The position numbers and the translations under genes were made by a program. From assembly GCA_001507425.1 (NCBI GenBank), contig LMAJ01000002.1:62001-126000 (forward strand): DNA of 64,000 nt, in the 5' to 3' direction. This stretch comes from Flavobacteriaceae bacterium CRH. Lineage in GTDB: Bacteria > Bacteroidota > Bacteroidia > Flavobacteriales > Flavobacteriaceae. Numbering within the stretch: the first letter of the stretch is position 1; each line of letters starts with the position of its first letter. The notes beneath the pieces are model-generated. The model made no database searches, had not been told where the DNA came from, and saw only the letters and a list, made by a program, of their open reading frames with translations. This document shows positions 8,867 to 17,116 of this stretch, one piece after another.

Positions 8867-8920
8867 TTGTTTCATCTGAATTTTGATATTGCTAACTATA
8901 ATATTAGCAATAATTTTATT
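8848..8920. terminator. Bidirectional terminator region between convergent genes
   Basis: Two hairpins lie between the convergent sigma factor and histidine kinase genes. AAAATTCAGA (8848-8857) pairs with TCTGAATTTT (8875-8884), and ATTGCTAA (8888-8895) pairs with TTAGCAAT (8904-8911). A or T runs flank both, allowing termination in either direction. The first stem overlaps the end of the sigma factor gene. Confidence 0.6.
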
Positions 8921-10532
8921 TCTTTGGAATATAAACCCAAAACGTGGTTCCTTCTCCCGGTTTACTTGTAAAATTAATGGCACCGTTATGATTTTCAATA
9001 ATTCTGCGGCATAAGGCAAGTCCTATACCATTTCCTCCGTACTGATCACGTTCGTGCAATCTCTGGAACATATCAAATATACGGCCAGAATATTGACTGT
9101 CCATACCAATACCGTTATCAGCAATCGATATGACATGATAGTTTCCTGAAGCGGCTAGTGTATCATCTGCTTCAGCGCTATCAGATGAAATCGTGACTGT
9201 TGGCTGATCTGTATTGAATTTAAGCGCATTATTAACCAAATTATACAATAACTGGCGAAGCTGCGTATGAAGCCCTAAAACCCGAGGCAAAGGATTTATG
9301 TTGATCACCGCATTTTTCTCTTCAATTACCATACTTAAATCTCCTAAAATTTCAGAGATCGTTTCGTTAAGATCAACTTCTACAAAATGCTGTTCTTTAA
9401 TATCTATTCTTGAGTAATTTAGAACGTCTGTAATTAAATTCGATAACCTTCCGGCTGCGTTAGTGATTTTATCAAAATAATATTGCTTTTTCTGCTCTTC
9501 AGATAAATGTATTCCCGCCCGGGATAACATAATCATAATTTTACGTAATGGCTCCTGAAGATCGTGACTTGCAATATAGGCAAATTGCTCGAGCTCTTTA
9601 TTTTTAAAAAGTAACTTTGAATTTGCATTTTCAAGCTCGCCCTGAATTATTTTTAATTCAGAATTATCTTTGAGCGTTTCAACAATCATTTTTTGAGCAT
9701 TGATATCTACAAAATTAATCAGCCAGCTGCTAAAAGTACCGTCTTCTGCTTTGTTTGGAATTATAGAAACCAAATGCCAGATATAAGTGTCACCACTTTT
9801 TATTCTCGTTTCTCCCAAAAAATCAGATCTTGTTGATTTTGCTTTACTCCAGCCTTCTAAAATTACTGCAAGATCATCATGATGAATAAAAGTACTCAAC
9901 GATTTTTTGTCGAAAACAAGCAGCGGAGCTTTTAAATGATTTTCTAATGATTCATTTTTTAACAGCACATGATTGCGTTCGTTAACAATACAAATTAAAA
10001 CAGGAATTGTATTGGCTAATTGTCTGTATCTGTTTTCACTTTCGCCCAGTTTTTCTGAAAGTGCAATAAGCTCAATATTTTTCTTTCTGATTTCATCGTA
10101 AGGCGACAAAGGAGGTTCGTACTTAAAATAATCTAACAAAACTTTTATCTTAGTTTCAGATAGAAGTCCCGGCGATGGTACCTGCTGGCTTATTCTGGTA
10201 ACAGACTGATTATTAAAATAACTATATTCTATATTACCCGAAATTTTTGCCGCATAGCTGAAAGCTTCCGGATTACAGCTTTTTAAATCGACAGCATCAG
10301 TCAGAATTGCTACAATTTCTTTTTGTGTTGCTTTGATAATATTAATGCCAAGGACCAATAAAGAGTTCTTACCTTTTGCAATAGAACATCTGGCGACTTC
10401 AGATACAGCCGTCGAAAACCTTGTTTGGGAAGAAGATGGCATACCGCACATTTCAGCGATTTTCATAGATCGCTTATGAGCTAATATTAAGTCCATTTCA
10501 TTATCAAGATTGATTTTTACGATCTCTTTCAT
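8916..10532 (-). CDS. PAS-domain sensor histidine kinase with N-terminal RsbT-like ATPase-type domain
   Basis: 538 residues, no transmembrane segment. The N-terminal region (about 1-130) resembles the anti-sigma/RsbT type of GHKL fold (SQTRFSTAVSEVARCSI). A PAS domain follows (about 165-290, NRYRQLANTIPVLICIV). HisKA has the phospho-accepting histidine at 323 (ASHDLQEPLRKI), and a HATPase domain has the N box LVNNALKFN and G box NGIGL. It is the last gene of the rsb-like operon, five bases after the phosphatase gene, so it probably receives or modifies the stressosome output. No response regulator is adjacent. Domain calls are firm except the N-terminal one, where catalytic motifs are weak and the domain may be a docking module. 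Confidence 0.88.
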   Translation of the reverse strand: MKEIVKINLDNEMDLILAHKRSMKIAEMCGMPSSSQTRFSTAVSEVARCSIAKGKNSLLVLGINIIKATQKEIVAILTDAVDLKSCNPEAFSYAAKISGNIEYSYFNNQSVTRISQQVPSPGLLSETKIKVLLDYFKYEPPLSPYDEIRKKNIELIALSEKLGESENRYRQLANTIPVLICIVNERNHVLLKNESLENHLKAPLLVFDKKSLSTFIHHDDLAVILEGWSKAKSTRSDFLGETRIKSGDTYIWHLVSIIPNKAEDGTFSSWLINFVDINAQKMIVETLKDNSELKIIQGELENANSKLLFKNKELEQFAYIASHDLQEPLRKIMIMLSRAGIHLSEEQKKQYYFDKITNAAGRLSNLITDVLNYSRIDIKEQHFVEVDLNETISEILGDLSMVIEEKNAVININPLPRVLGLHTQLRQLLYNLVNNALKFNTDQPTVTISSDSAEADDTLAASGNYHVISIADNGIGMDSQYSGRIFDMFQRLHERDQYGGNGIGLALCRRIIENHNGAINFTSKPGEGTTFWVYIPKK

Positions 10533-10537
10533 ATCGC

Positions 10538-11551
10538 TTAAATTATTTTAGCCACAAGAATTGTTGCATCGTCATTACCTCTTATGTTTTCTTTAAGTAC
10601 AGAAGAAGCTATTATACCAGGAATTTGTTTAAATATTGATGTAAACTCATTTAAGTTCCATCGCGTACGCAAGCCGTCACTGTGCATAACCAAAATTTGA
10701 TGTTTTTTATAAGGAATAGTGGTACTGGTTAAAGTACGTGGAATATTATGACCAATAATCCCGTTATAAGGGGTATAAGTCTTATTTTCTAAACCATTAT
10801 GAAGACGTGTATTGATATTACCAACACCGCAAATAGTCCAGGTTTCTGTATTATAATCTACTGAAGCTATTGTTGCTACAAGGCCTCTGCTTTTTTTTAC
10901 ATCACTGTGGATATCCCTAATAATAGCCGAAGGTTCAAATTCTGCAGATTGTTTAAATATTTTAATTGCTAATTGCACCGCTTCATTTGCTTTTTCACCG
11001 TGCCCCAAACCATCACCCATAAAGATTTGAAAACCTCTTCTGGAATGCTTAACATGATAACCATCTCCACACACTTTTTCACCCGGATAATTAAGTGCTA
11101 CCGCACCATAACTCAATCCATTTTGTGGTACAGGTACAGGAAAATCAGCTTTTTCACAAATTTTGACATATTGAACGGTTCCCCAATTCCTCATTGAATA
11201 AATTTGAAAATCGTTACTAAGTCTTTTAATGGCTCCTAAACCATGTCCAAGTGTGCTCGATGACGAATAGCCATCGCTCATCATTCTTCCTACATTATCA
11301 ATTCCTATTCCTTTATCAAGGCAATAAATTTCAATTTCATTATATCCGTCATTAAAATGAGCCCTGTACAGCAACTCGCCGCCTTTGGCGTATTTTATAA
11401 GATTTGATGTTAATTCTGATATTATAATATCTGTTTCAGCTGCTCTGTGAGCACTAAAACCTAATTGAAGCGCCAGATTATGTATTTCTCTTTTAATAAA
11501 AGCGATCAGACTGCGATCGTCAATTTTATAAGTGGAAAAAGTATTATCCAT
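10538..11551 (-). CDS. RsbT-like ATPase fused to SpoIIE/RsbX-type PP2C phosphatase
   Basis: 337 residues. An N-terminal anti-sigma-type GHKL ATPase (about 1-135) has ETDIIISELTSNLIKYA and the ATP lid segment GHGLGAIKRL. The C-terminal SpoIIE/PP2C domain (about 145-337) has the metal-binding GDGLGHGEKA and HSDGLRTRW motifs and ends with GNDDATILV. In Bacillus, RsbX dephosphorylates RsbR and RsbS to reset the stressosome; the fusion suggests the same role here. The start overlaps the end of the upstream rsbT-like gene by eight bases, indicating translational coupling. Confidence 0.88.
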   Translation of the reverse strand: MDNTFSTYKIDDRSLIAFIKREIHNLALQLGFSAHRAAETDIIISELTSNLIKYAKGGELLYRAHFNDGYNEIEIYCLDKGIGIDNVGRMMSDGYSSSSTLGHGLGAIKRLSNDFQIYSMRNWGTVQYVKICEKADFPVPVPQNGLSYGAVALNYPGEKVCGDGYHVKHSRRGFQIFMGDGLGHGEKANEAVQLAIKIFKQSAEFEPSAIIRDIHSDVKKSRGLVATIASVDYNTETWTICGVGNINTRLHNGLENKTYTPYNGIIGHNIPRTLTSTTIPYKKHQILVMHSDGLRTRWNLNEFTSIFKQIPGIIASSVLKENIRGNDDATILVAKII

Positions 11552-11960
11552 TTTTCCATTTTGTTATAGTTACGGTAGTTCCGTTTCCTAGTTCTGTTTT
11601 AATATCAAATTCATTTACAAGCCTTTTTGTTCCCGGTAAGCCAAGGCCTAAGCTTTTTCCTGTGCTGTAACCATCTTTCATCGCCAAAGTTATATCTGCA
11701 ATTCCGGGACCGTTATCTATAAAGGTCACACGTACCCCATTATCGCGTCCATTACTAACAGATTCGATTATAACTTTGCCTCCACCGCCATATTTTAAAA
11801 GGTTACGAACAAGTTCGCTGGTAGCTGTAATTAGTTTGGTCTGATTTAAAATACTCATTCCAATTTTTACACCATATTCCTTTACACGGTTGCGTAACGG
11901 AACAACATCCTGCTCCTTCACAATAAGAGCTTCTTCTCTGCTATTCGTTATCGTCGTCAT
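11544..11960 (-). CDS. rsbT: RsbT-like serine/threonine kinase (switch kinase)
   Basis: 138 residues from the ATG at 11960. A start five codons upstream (11975) is possible, but the shorter form matches the compact N-terminus of RsbT. The GHKL kinase motifs are ITATSELVRNLLKYGGGG (N box), DNGPGI and GLGLPGTKRL (lid). RsbT phosphorylates the STAS proteins RsbR and RsbS and on release activates a downstream partner. The gene overlaps the end of rsbS by 20 bases and the start of the phosphatase gene by eight, so R, S, T and X are tightly coupled. No RsbU or sigma-B gene is present, so the target of freed RsbT is unknown; the kinase at the end of the operon is the obvious candidate. Confidence 0.88.
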   Translation of the reverse strand: MTTITNSREEALIVKEQDVVPLRNRVKEYGVKIGMSILNQTKLITATSELVRNLLKYGGGGKVIIESVSNGRDNGVRVTFIDNGPGIADITLAMKDGYSTGKSLGLGLPGTKRLVNEFDIKTELGNGTTVTITKWKNG

Positions 11961-12339
11961 ACAACTGCTCTTCATTATCGCTTATGTGCATTTTTGAGCG
12001 CAGTAGATCCATGCCTTTTTCAACATTCAGGGCACTTATTACTCCATTTAACGAGAGTCCAAGTTCTACAAGTGTAATAGCAACTGCAGGCTGCATTCCT
12101 ACTACAACGGTTTGTGCATCCATGATTTTCGACATCACAGCAATATTTCCTAAAATACGACCCATAAATGAATCTATAATAGAAACTGCAGAAATATCAA
12201 TCAGGACACCTTTAGAACTGTGCTTGCTTATGGTGTTAATCAAGTCTGATTCCAGGTTTTCAGCCAGTTGGTCGTACAAGTCAACTTGTATGGTAACCAA
12301 CAAAAAATGTCCCATTTTCAGTATAGGAATTCTTTCCAT
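11941..12339 (-). CDS. rsbS: RsbS-like STAS-domain antagonist (stressosome scaffold)
   Basis: 132 residues, a single STAS domain (about 5-115). The segment DISAVSIIDSFMGRILG carries serine 57, equivalent to the phosphorylated Ser59 of Bacillus RsbS. A second conserved segment is GMQPAVAITLVELG. RsbS with RsbR forms the stressosome core that holds RsbT. An acidic tail (SDNEEQLYDDDNE) extends past the domain. The gene starts 20 bases after rsbR. Identity is supported by order, size and the conserved serine. Confidence 0.9.
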   Translation of the reverse strand: MERIPILKMGHFLLVTIQVDLYDQLAENLESDLINTISKHSSKGVLIDISAVSIIDSFMGRILGNIAVMSKIMDAQTVVVGMQPAVAITLVELGLSLNGVISALNVEKGMDLLRSKMHISDNEEQLYDDDNE

Positions 12340-12359
12340 ATCTATAAAATCTTATTCTG

Positions 12360-13190
12360 TTATTTTTTCTTAACTACTGTTAATTGAAGCATATCGAAAG
12401 CTGTTTGAAGTGCGCTTGCAAGAGTAGCTTTTGTAATAATACCAGTAAGATCTATTCCTAAATGTACTACCGTTTGTGCAATTTCAGGGCGAATACCACT
12501 AATAATACATTCAGCACCCATTAAACGTGTTGCACTAACTGTTTTGATAAGGTGTTGCGCTACAAGTGAATCTACTGCAGGCACACCGGAAATATCCAAT
12601 ATCGCAATCGAACTTCCTGTATCAACAATTTGTTGTAATAAATTTTCCATTACAATCTGCGTTCTTGAACTGTCTAACGTACCAATAATTGGCAAAGCGA
12701 CAATACCGTCCCAAACTGCAATAACCGGAGTAGAAATTTCACTAATTTCATCTACTTGTCTTGAAATAACATCTTCTCTTCCTCTCATAAAAGCTTCAAA
12801 TGTTAATATCATCATGTTATCTAAAATAGAATTCAATTGCAAATTTGCGTCATAAAGATGCGCAGAATCTGTCACTACTTCAGAAAGGATTTTTGAAGCA
12901 GCTTCTTTAAATGTTGTCAGATATTGGGCATTTTCTCTTGGAGAAAATCCGCGTTTTCCTCTTGATGATGAAATTCCAACAATAAGATCTTCAACCTTTT
13001 CAGACTCATTAGAATTTTCATACTTACCGTTTGATGTTGCCAATGCGCTTAAAAAAAGAGAAGCAAATTCTTTTGATTCTTCTTCTTCTACCGCACCATC
13101 ACCAGATCCTGCATCTAACAGAAGCTGTGACCAAATTTTTAATAATTTATTTTCGTTCTCCTGTAATTTTCCTAGGAAGTTATTTTGCAT
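12360..13190 (-). CDS. rsbR: RsbR-like co-antagonist with C-terminal STAS domain
   Basis: 276 residues. The N-terminal half (about 1-150) is helical and matches the RsbRD-type sensory domain rather than a PAS. The C-terminal STAS domain (about 155-270) has the near-diagnostic run DISGVPAVDSLVAQHLI and GIRPEIAQTVVHLGIDL. The first phosphosite position, threonine in Bacillus RsbR, is serine 208 here; threonine 249 lies close to the second. It is the first gene of the operon and the presumed stress sensor. The input signal is not evident. Confidence 0.9.
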   Translation of the reverse strand: MQNNFLGKLQENENKLLKIWSQLLLDAGSGDGAVEEEESKEFASLFLSALATSNGKYENSNESEKVEDLIVGISSSRGKRGFSPRENAQYLTTFKEAASKILSEVVTDSAHLYDANLQLNSILDNMMILTFEAFMRGREDVISRQVDEISEISTPVIAVWDGIVALPIIGTLDSSRTQIVMENLLQQIVDTGSSIAILDISGVPAVDSLVAQHLIKTVSATRLMGAECIISGIRPEIAQTVVHLGIDLTGIITKATLASALQTAFDMLQLTVVKKK

Positions 13191-13216
13191 TGGTATTTGT
13201 TTTAATTTTTTGTAAA

Positions 13217-13224
13217 CAAATATA
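13217..13224 (-). promoter_or_regulatory. TATATTTG -7-like box for the rsb operon
   Basis: The minus strand reads TATATTTG, an exact fit to TAnnTTTG, 27 bases before the rsbR ATG. A clear -33 TTTG at 18-20 bases is not seen, so this is a candidate only. Confidence 0.35.
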
Positions 13225-13450
13225 TACTTTTAAATTGAATAGTTAATAACGAATAAGTAAAACAAAAAGAGTAATTTATGAATAATTTTCTTAAAAATAT
13301 TTTCGTATATTAAGGAAGAAAACATAAACTATTATATACTCTAAATTGAGGATCAGATACCAAATAAAAACCACTCCAATTATTCTTTTAAACGAACGTA
13401 TATTTGAAATAAAAAAGTACAACTTTCTGGTTTTTGAAAATTAAGATCTC

Positions 13451-13458
13451 TATATTTG
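13451..13458 (+). promoter_or_regulatory. TATATTTG -7-like box for the metal-transport cluster
   Basis: An exact TAnnTTTG match 45 bases before the ATG at 13504. A TTTG at 13433-13436 is 14 bases upstream, closer than the usual 18-20. The reading frame can be extended back to a TTG inside this box, but the signal peptide begins at the later ATG. Confidence 0.4.
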
Positions 13459-13503
13459 CAACCAAGTTGCGTTAATATACGCAAAGATTTCCAAAAATCA
13501 AGA

Positions 13504-13854
13504 ATGAAAAAGAAAATTATAATTATTAATTTTATAATGTCTTTAACCGTATTGTTCGCAATGCTGTTTCAGACGGTCCATTCTTACGAGCATGTTTACA
13601 GGCAATTAACCGAGAAACATTGCGATCATAAATACAGTGCTCATAACAAGCAAATAACACACGCACATTCGGTTGAAAATAATTGTCCTGTATGTCATTT
13701 TACATTTAGCACTTTTATTCCAAACGCATTTCATACTTTATCATTTCACAAAGTAAATAGCGTAAGTACAACTGTATTTTTTTACAAAACAGCTACTTCA
13801 ACATTTTTTAAAGGAAGCCTTTTTGCTTTAAGGGCACCTCCCACTCTAGTTTAG
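13504..13854 (+). CDS. Small exported His/Cys-rich protein (HYC_CC_PP / DUF2946-like)
   Basis: 116 residues. A basic start and hydrophobic signal segment (about 4-25) precede a histidine-rich stretch with H26, H30, H39, C40, H42, H47, H53 and H55, then CPVCHF (C61, C64, H65), and a C-terminus LRAPPTLV. The order of an H-x-C patch, a CxxC pair and a terminal PP matches small Bacteroidota proteins named for those motifs, and recalls proteobacterial DUF2946 proteins found near TonB-dependent copper receptors. CPVCH also fits a CxxCH haem motif, but a metal site seems likelier given the many histidines. It heads a cluster of ABC and TonB transport genes, so a role in periplasmic metal capture or sensing is inferred. 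Confidence 0.7.
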   Translation: MKKKIIIINFIMSLTVLFAMLFQTVHSYEHVYRQLTEKHCDHKYSAHNKQITHAHSVENNCPVCHFTFSTFIPNAFHTLSFHKVNSVSTTVFFYKTATSTFFKGSLFALRAPPTLV

Positions 13855-14089
13855 TTTACAACATTTTTTATGTCGAAAATATCTTTCGCTTTTGTTTTTT
13901 AATAAAGGGTGAACGATTCTGCTTTATTTTTCTTTTTGAAAGATAAAATAGCAAACAACTATAAATTTTTCGTAGTAAACAATCCCGTTTCTTTTTAGAA
14001 AATCCCGAATCAAAGCCTTTACAGAGGTTTTTGGTAAAGGATTTCTTCATTCTTATTTTCAAAAAATAATTCCAAACAAATACAAAATT

Positions 14090-14785
14090 ATGCTTATCGC
14101 AGAAAACCTAACCAAAAAATATGGCGACCATATCGCTTTGAATGCATTAAACTTAACGATTAAAGAAGGTGAAATATTTGCTCTTTTAGGACAAAACGGA
14201 GCCGGAAAAACAACCACTATAAATTTATTTCTGGGCTTTATAAAACCAACCGAAGGAGAAATTAAAATTAATGATATTTCGGTTGTCACCGATGCTGATA
14301 AAACCAAAAAAGATGTGGCTTACATTCCTGAAACGGTAATGCTATACCCAAATCTTACCGGAATCGAAAACCTGAAATTCTTTTCGTCTCTCGCCGGATT
14401 TAAATATTCTACCGGAGAACTAACTTATTTTCTAAATAAAGCAGGTTTACAAACCAAAGCACACGACCAAAATCTGGGCGGATATTCTAAAGGAATGCGC
14501 CAGAAAGTTGGTATTGCCATCGCCATAGCCAAAAGAGCAAAAGTATTATTGCTGGACGAACCCACAAGCGGATTAGATCCTAAAGCATCGAACGAATTCT
14601 CTCAAATCCTGAAAGAACTTTCGGCAGACGGAACTGCAATTTTAATGGCAACGCACGATATTTTCAGGGCCAGAGAAGTTGCCACACACATCGGAATAAT
14701 GAAACAGGGAAATCTTGTTACAATTATCGAAGCGGCTAAAATATCTGCAAACGAACTTGAGGATTTGTATTTACAAACGGTTTAA
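14090..14785 (+). CDS. ABC transporter ATP-binding protein
   Basis: 231 residues, a complete ABC ATPase: Walker A GQNGAGKTT (34-42), signature GYSKGMRQKVGIA, Walker B LLLDEPTSGLD and H-loop ATHD. It resembles the ATPases of ABC-2 type exporters such as NosF. Its partners are presumably the two ABC-2 permeases encoded 2.3 kb downstream, with a TonB-dependent receptor gene between them. The small His/Cys-rich gene lies 235 bases upstream. Substrate cannot be read from the ATPase; the context suggests a metal or metal chelate. Confidence 0.92.
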   Translation: MLIAENLTKKYGDHIALNALNLTIKEGEIFALLGQNGAGKTTTINLFLGFIKPTEGEIKINDISVVTDADKTKKDVAYIPETVMLYPNLTGIENLKFFSSLAGFKYSTGELTYFLNKAGLQTKAHDQNLGGYSKGMRQKVGIAIAIAKRAKVLLLDEPTSGLDPKASNEFSQILKELSADGTAILMATHDIFRAREVATHIGIMKQGNLVTIIEAAKISANELEDLYLQTV

Positions 14786-14812
14786 AAGGAAAAAAATTCC
14801 ATCAACATAAAA

Positions 14813-17107
14813 ATGAAACACTTATATATATTGCTGTTTTTAATCCTGAGTTCGGGTTATTTGCAAGCGCAGACAAACAATGAAAAAATTAAAGACAGCA
14901 TCGCAAAAGATTCTGTCAAAATACAACGAAACGAATTGCAAACCGTTGAAATTGTTGGCCGTTCTACCAAAAAATACAACAGCGATTATTCGTTTGCAGC
15001 AACCAAAACTGCGGCGCTTAACAAAGATATTCCGCAATCTATTTCGACCGTTACTAAAGAATTAATTGCTGACAAAGCGGCTTTTTACCTCGCCGATGCC
15101 TTAAAAATGACCAGCGGCGTAATTCCGGCCAGTTATTACAATCAATACACCATTCGTGGCATTAGCCAAAACGAAGAAGGCCAGATTATAAACGGAATGC
15201 GAACAAGACAATATTATTTTCTTCAGCCTTTAACGAGTAATATCGAACGTGTAGAAGTTATAAAAGGTCCGTCGAGTGCTACATTTTCATCTGTAGATCC
15301 TGGCGGAAGCATTAATTTAGTTACTAAAAAACCTTTGGCCGTTGAGCGAAAAGAAGTCAGTTTAAGCGTTGGAAGTTTCAGTACTTTCCGCGGAACTTTA
15401 GATTTTACCGGACCTTTAAACGATTCTAAAACTTTGTTATATCGTGTAAACGGAGCCTATCAGGAAGCAAAATCGTTTCGTGATTTGGTGGGTAATAAAT
15501 CGTATTTGATCTCTCCGTCATTCAGTTATATCCCAAACGAAAAAACAGCTATTAATACCGAATTGATTTTGAGCGACATGACCGGAATTCTTGATCGCGG
15601 ACAGCCTATTTTTGGAGCTGTTGCCGGGGTTACCAATCTTAATAAAACACCAATTAGCCTGAATCTGGGCGCACCAAGTGATTTTTTCAAATCGAAAGAA
15701 ATGATTTTTACGACCAGTTTGGCTCATAAATTCACTTCAAAAATTGGTTTTAATGCTTCATACATGAAACAATCCTGGACAGAAGATCTTCAGGAACACA
15801 GAACTACAAATGGTTTTGCGGTAGACATGAACAATCAGCCGGTTACAAGTCTAGCGATGATGCAATTTGTGCAGCGCCAGCAATATTGGAACGTTGACAA
15901 TTTAACGGCTTTTTTAAATTTTGATTTAAAAACTGGAAAACTAAACCATAAATTATTGACTGGATACGATTTAAGCAGCTGGAACAAAACCAAAGGCGGC
16001 GGGCAAAATGCGGCAAGAGGTTATTTATTAAACGACGGATCTGTAGCCAGCACATTTGTTCCGGCAAATTCAGCCAATTATCAAACCACGACCATTGACG
16101 GCGTTGTGCTGCCAAAACCAAACGTGAATTATTTTAATTTGAATAATCCAACATATACTGTTCGAAGTGCTGACGATTATACGCTGAATGTTCGAACAGC
16201 CCTACCATCGGCATTAACGACAACCAATGCGATTTATATTCAGGATATGATTCAGTGGGAAAAATTTACTTTTTTATTGGGTTTGAGACACGAATGGTTT
16301 GAAGACATTACCAATTATGAAACCAACAACGAATTAACCGTGAAAAAATCGGCTTTGTTGCCGCGTGTTGGAATTACTTATGCTATCAACAATGCCATAA
16401 ATGTGTACACCACTTATCTCGAAGGTTATCAGCCTCAATCGAATACGGTGACTTTAATGCCACAAACCGGATCATTACCAGCCGGAAGTTTATTTGATCC
16501 GCTTGAAAGTAACTTGAAAGAAGTGGGATTAAAAGCAACTTTTCTTGATAATACAATGAGTTTTAATGCAGCCGTTTACGAAATAAATCAGCGTAATATT
16601 CTCATGAATGCCAACGATCCTGTAAATCCTGATTTATTGGTAACAAGAGGTTCTGAAAGAAGCCGAGGTTTTGAGTGTGATTTGGCGGGCTATATTACAC
16701 CCGACTGGCAAATTAATGCCTCATACAGTTATATCGATGCTAAAATCACCAATGACCGTAACGAATCTTTGATTGGTGCCAGAAAACAAAACACGCCAAA
16801 AAACAGTGCCAATTTATGGACGAGATATAATTTTAATTCAGATTCTGCCTTGAAAGATTTGGGAATTGGTTTTGGGATGCAATACCAAAGCAGTAAAATT
16901 CCGTGGTTTACCAGAGATTTTACCATTCCTGATTTTACCGTTTTTGATGCCGCTTTATATTACAAACCCAACAAAAGCAATTTGCAAATTGCTGTAAATG
17001 CCGGCAATATATTCAATAAAACCTATTGGTTAGGGGCTCAGAATTATTTGAGATTATTTCCGGGAATGCCGCGAAATGCAACGCTAACCGTAACTTATAA
17101 ATTTTAA
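14813..17107 (+). CDS. TonB-dependent siderophore-type receptor
   Basis: 764 residues. A signal peptide ends LQAQ (about 20). The plug domain follows (about 48-175) with IPQSISTVTKELI, YTIRGIS and ERVEVIKGPSSATFSSVDPGG, then a beta-barrel ending in the aromatic terminus LTVTYKF. The plug motifs are those of the siderophore/ferrichrome-type receptors (FhuA/FpvA group), not SusC. There is no STN domain, so no sigma-factor signalling is expected. The gene lies 27 bases after the ATPase gene and nine before the first permease gene, so receptor and ABC transporter are one transcription unit. Candidate ligands are ferric or cupric chelates. Confidence 0.93.
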   Translation: MKHLYILLFLILSSGYLQAQTNNEKIKDSIAKDSVKIQRNELQTVEIVGRSTKKYNSDYSFAATKTAALNKDIPQSISTVTKELIADKAAFYLADALKMTSGVIPASYYNQYTIRGISQNEEGQIINGMRTRQYYFLQPLTSNIERVEVIKGPSSATFSSVDPGGSINLVTKKPLAVERKEVSLSVGSFSTFRGTLDFTGPLNDSKTLLYRVNGAYQEAKSFRDLVGNKSYLISPSFSYIPNEKTAINTELILSDMTGILDRGQPIFGAVAGVTNLNKTPISLNLGAPSDFFKSKEMIFTTSLAHKFTSKIGFNASYMKQSWTEDLQEHRTTNGFAVDMNNQPVTSLAMMQFVQRQQYWNVDNLTAFLNFDLKTGKLNHKLLTGYDLSSWNKTKGGGQNAARGYLLNDGSVASTFVPANSANYQTTTIDGVVLPKPNVNYFNLNNPTYTVRSADDYTLNVRTALPSALTTTNAIYIQDMIQWEKFTFLLGLRHEWFEDITNYETNNELTVKKSALLPRVGITYAINNAINVYTTYLEGYQPQSNTVTLMPQTGSLPAGSLFDPLESNLKEVGLKATFLDNTMSFNAAVYEINQRNILMNANDPVNPDLLVTRGSERSRGFECDLAGYITPDWQINASYSYIDAKITNDRNESLIGARKQNTPKNSANLWTRYNFNSDSALKDLGIGFGMQYQSSKIPWFTRDFTIPDFTVFDAALYYKPNKSNLQIAVNAGNIFNKTYWLGAQNYLRLFPGMPRNATLTVTYKF

Positions 17108-17116
17108 TCTGTAACT

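Larger units (their letters stand above)
13191..13503. other. Divergent intergenic region between rsbR and the His/Cys-rich gene
   Basis: 313 bases, strongly A/T rich, with no gene. It contains -7-like boxes for each direction: CAAATATA at 13217-13224 (TATATTTG on the minus strand, for rsbR) and TATATTTG at 13451-13458 (plus). Neither has a well-spaced TTTG -33 element. Confidence 0.6.

Noticed and set aside
13504..13854. A c-type cytochrome, because of the CPVCH motif
   Set aside because: The motif is within a histidine-rich tail beside other metal-binding motifs, with no distal ligand pattern or cytochrome fold.
13868..14062. A 64-codon minus-strand lysine/arginine-rich frame
   Set aside because: Low-complexity translation of A/T-rich leader DNA, and it would run against the promoterless gap of a same-direction operon.
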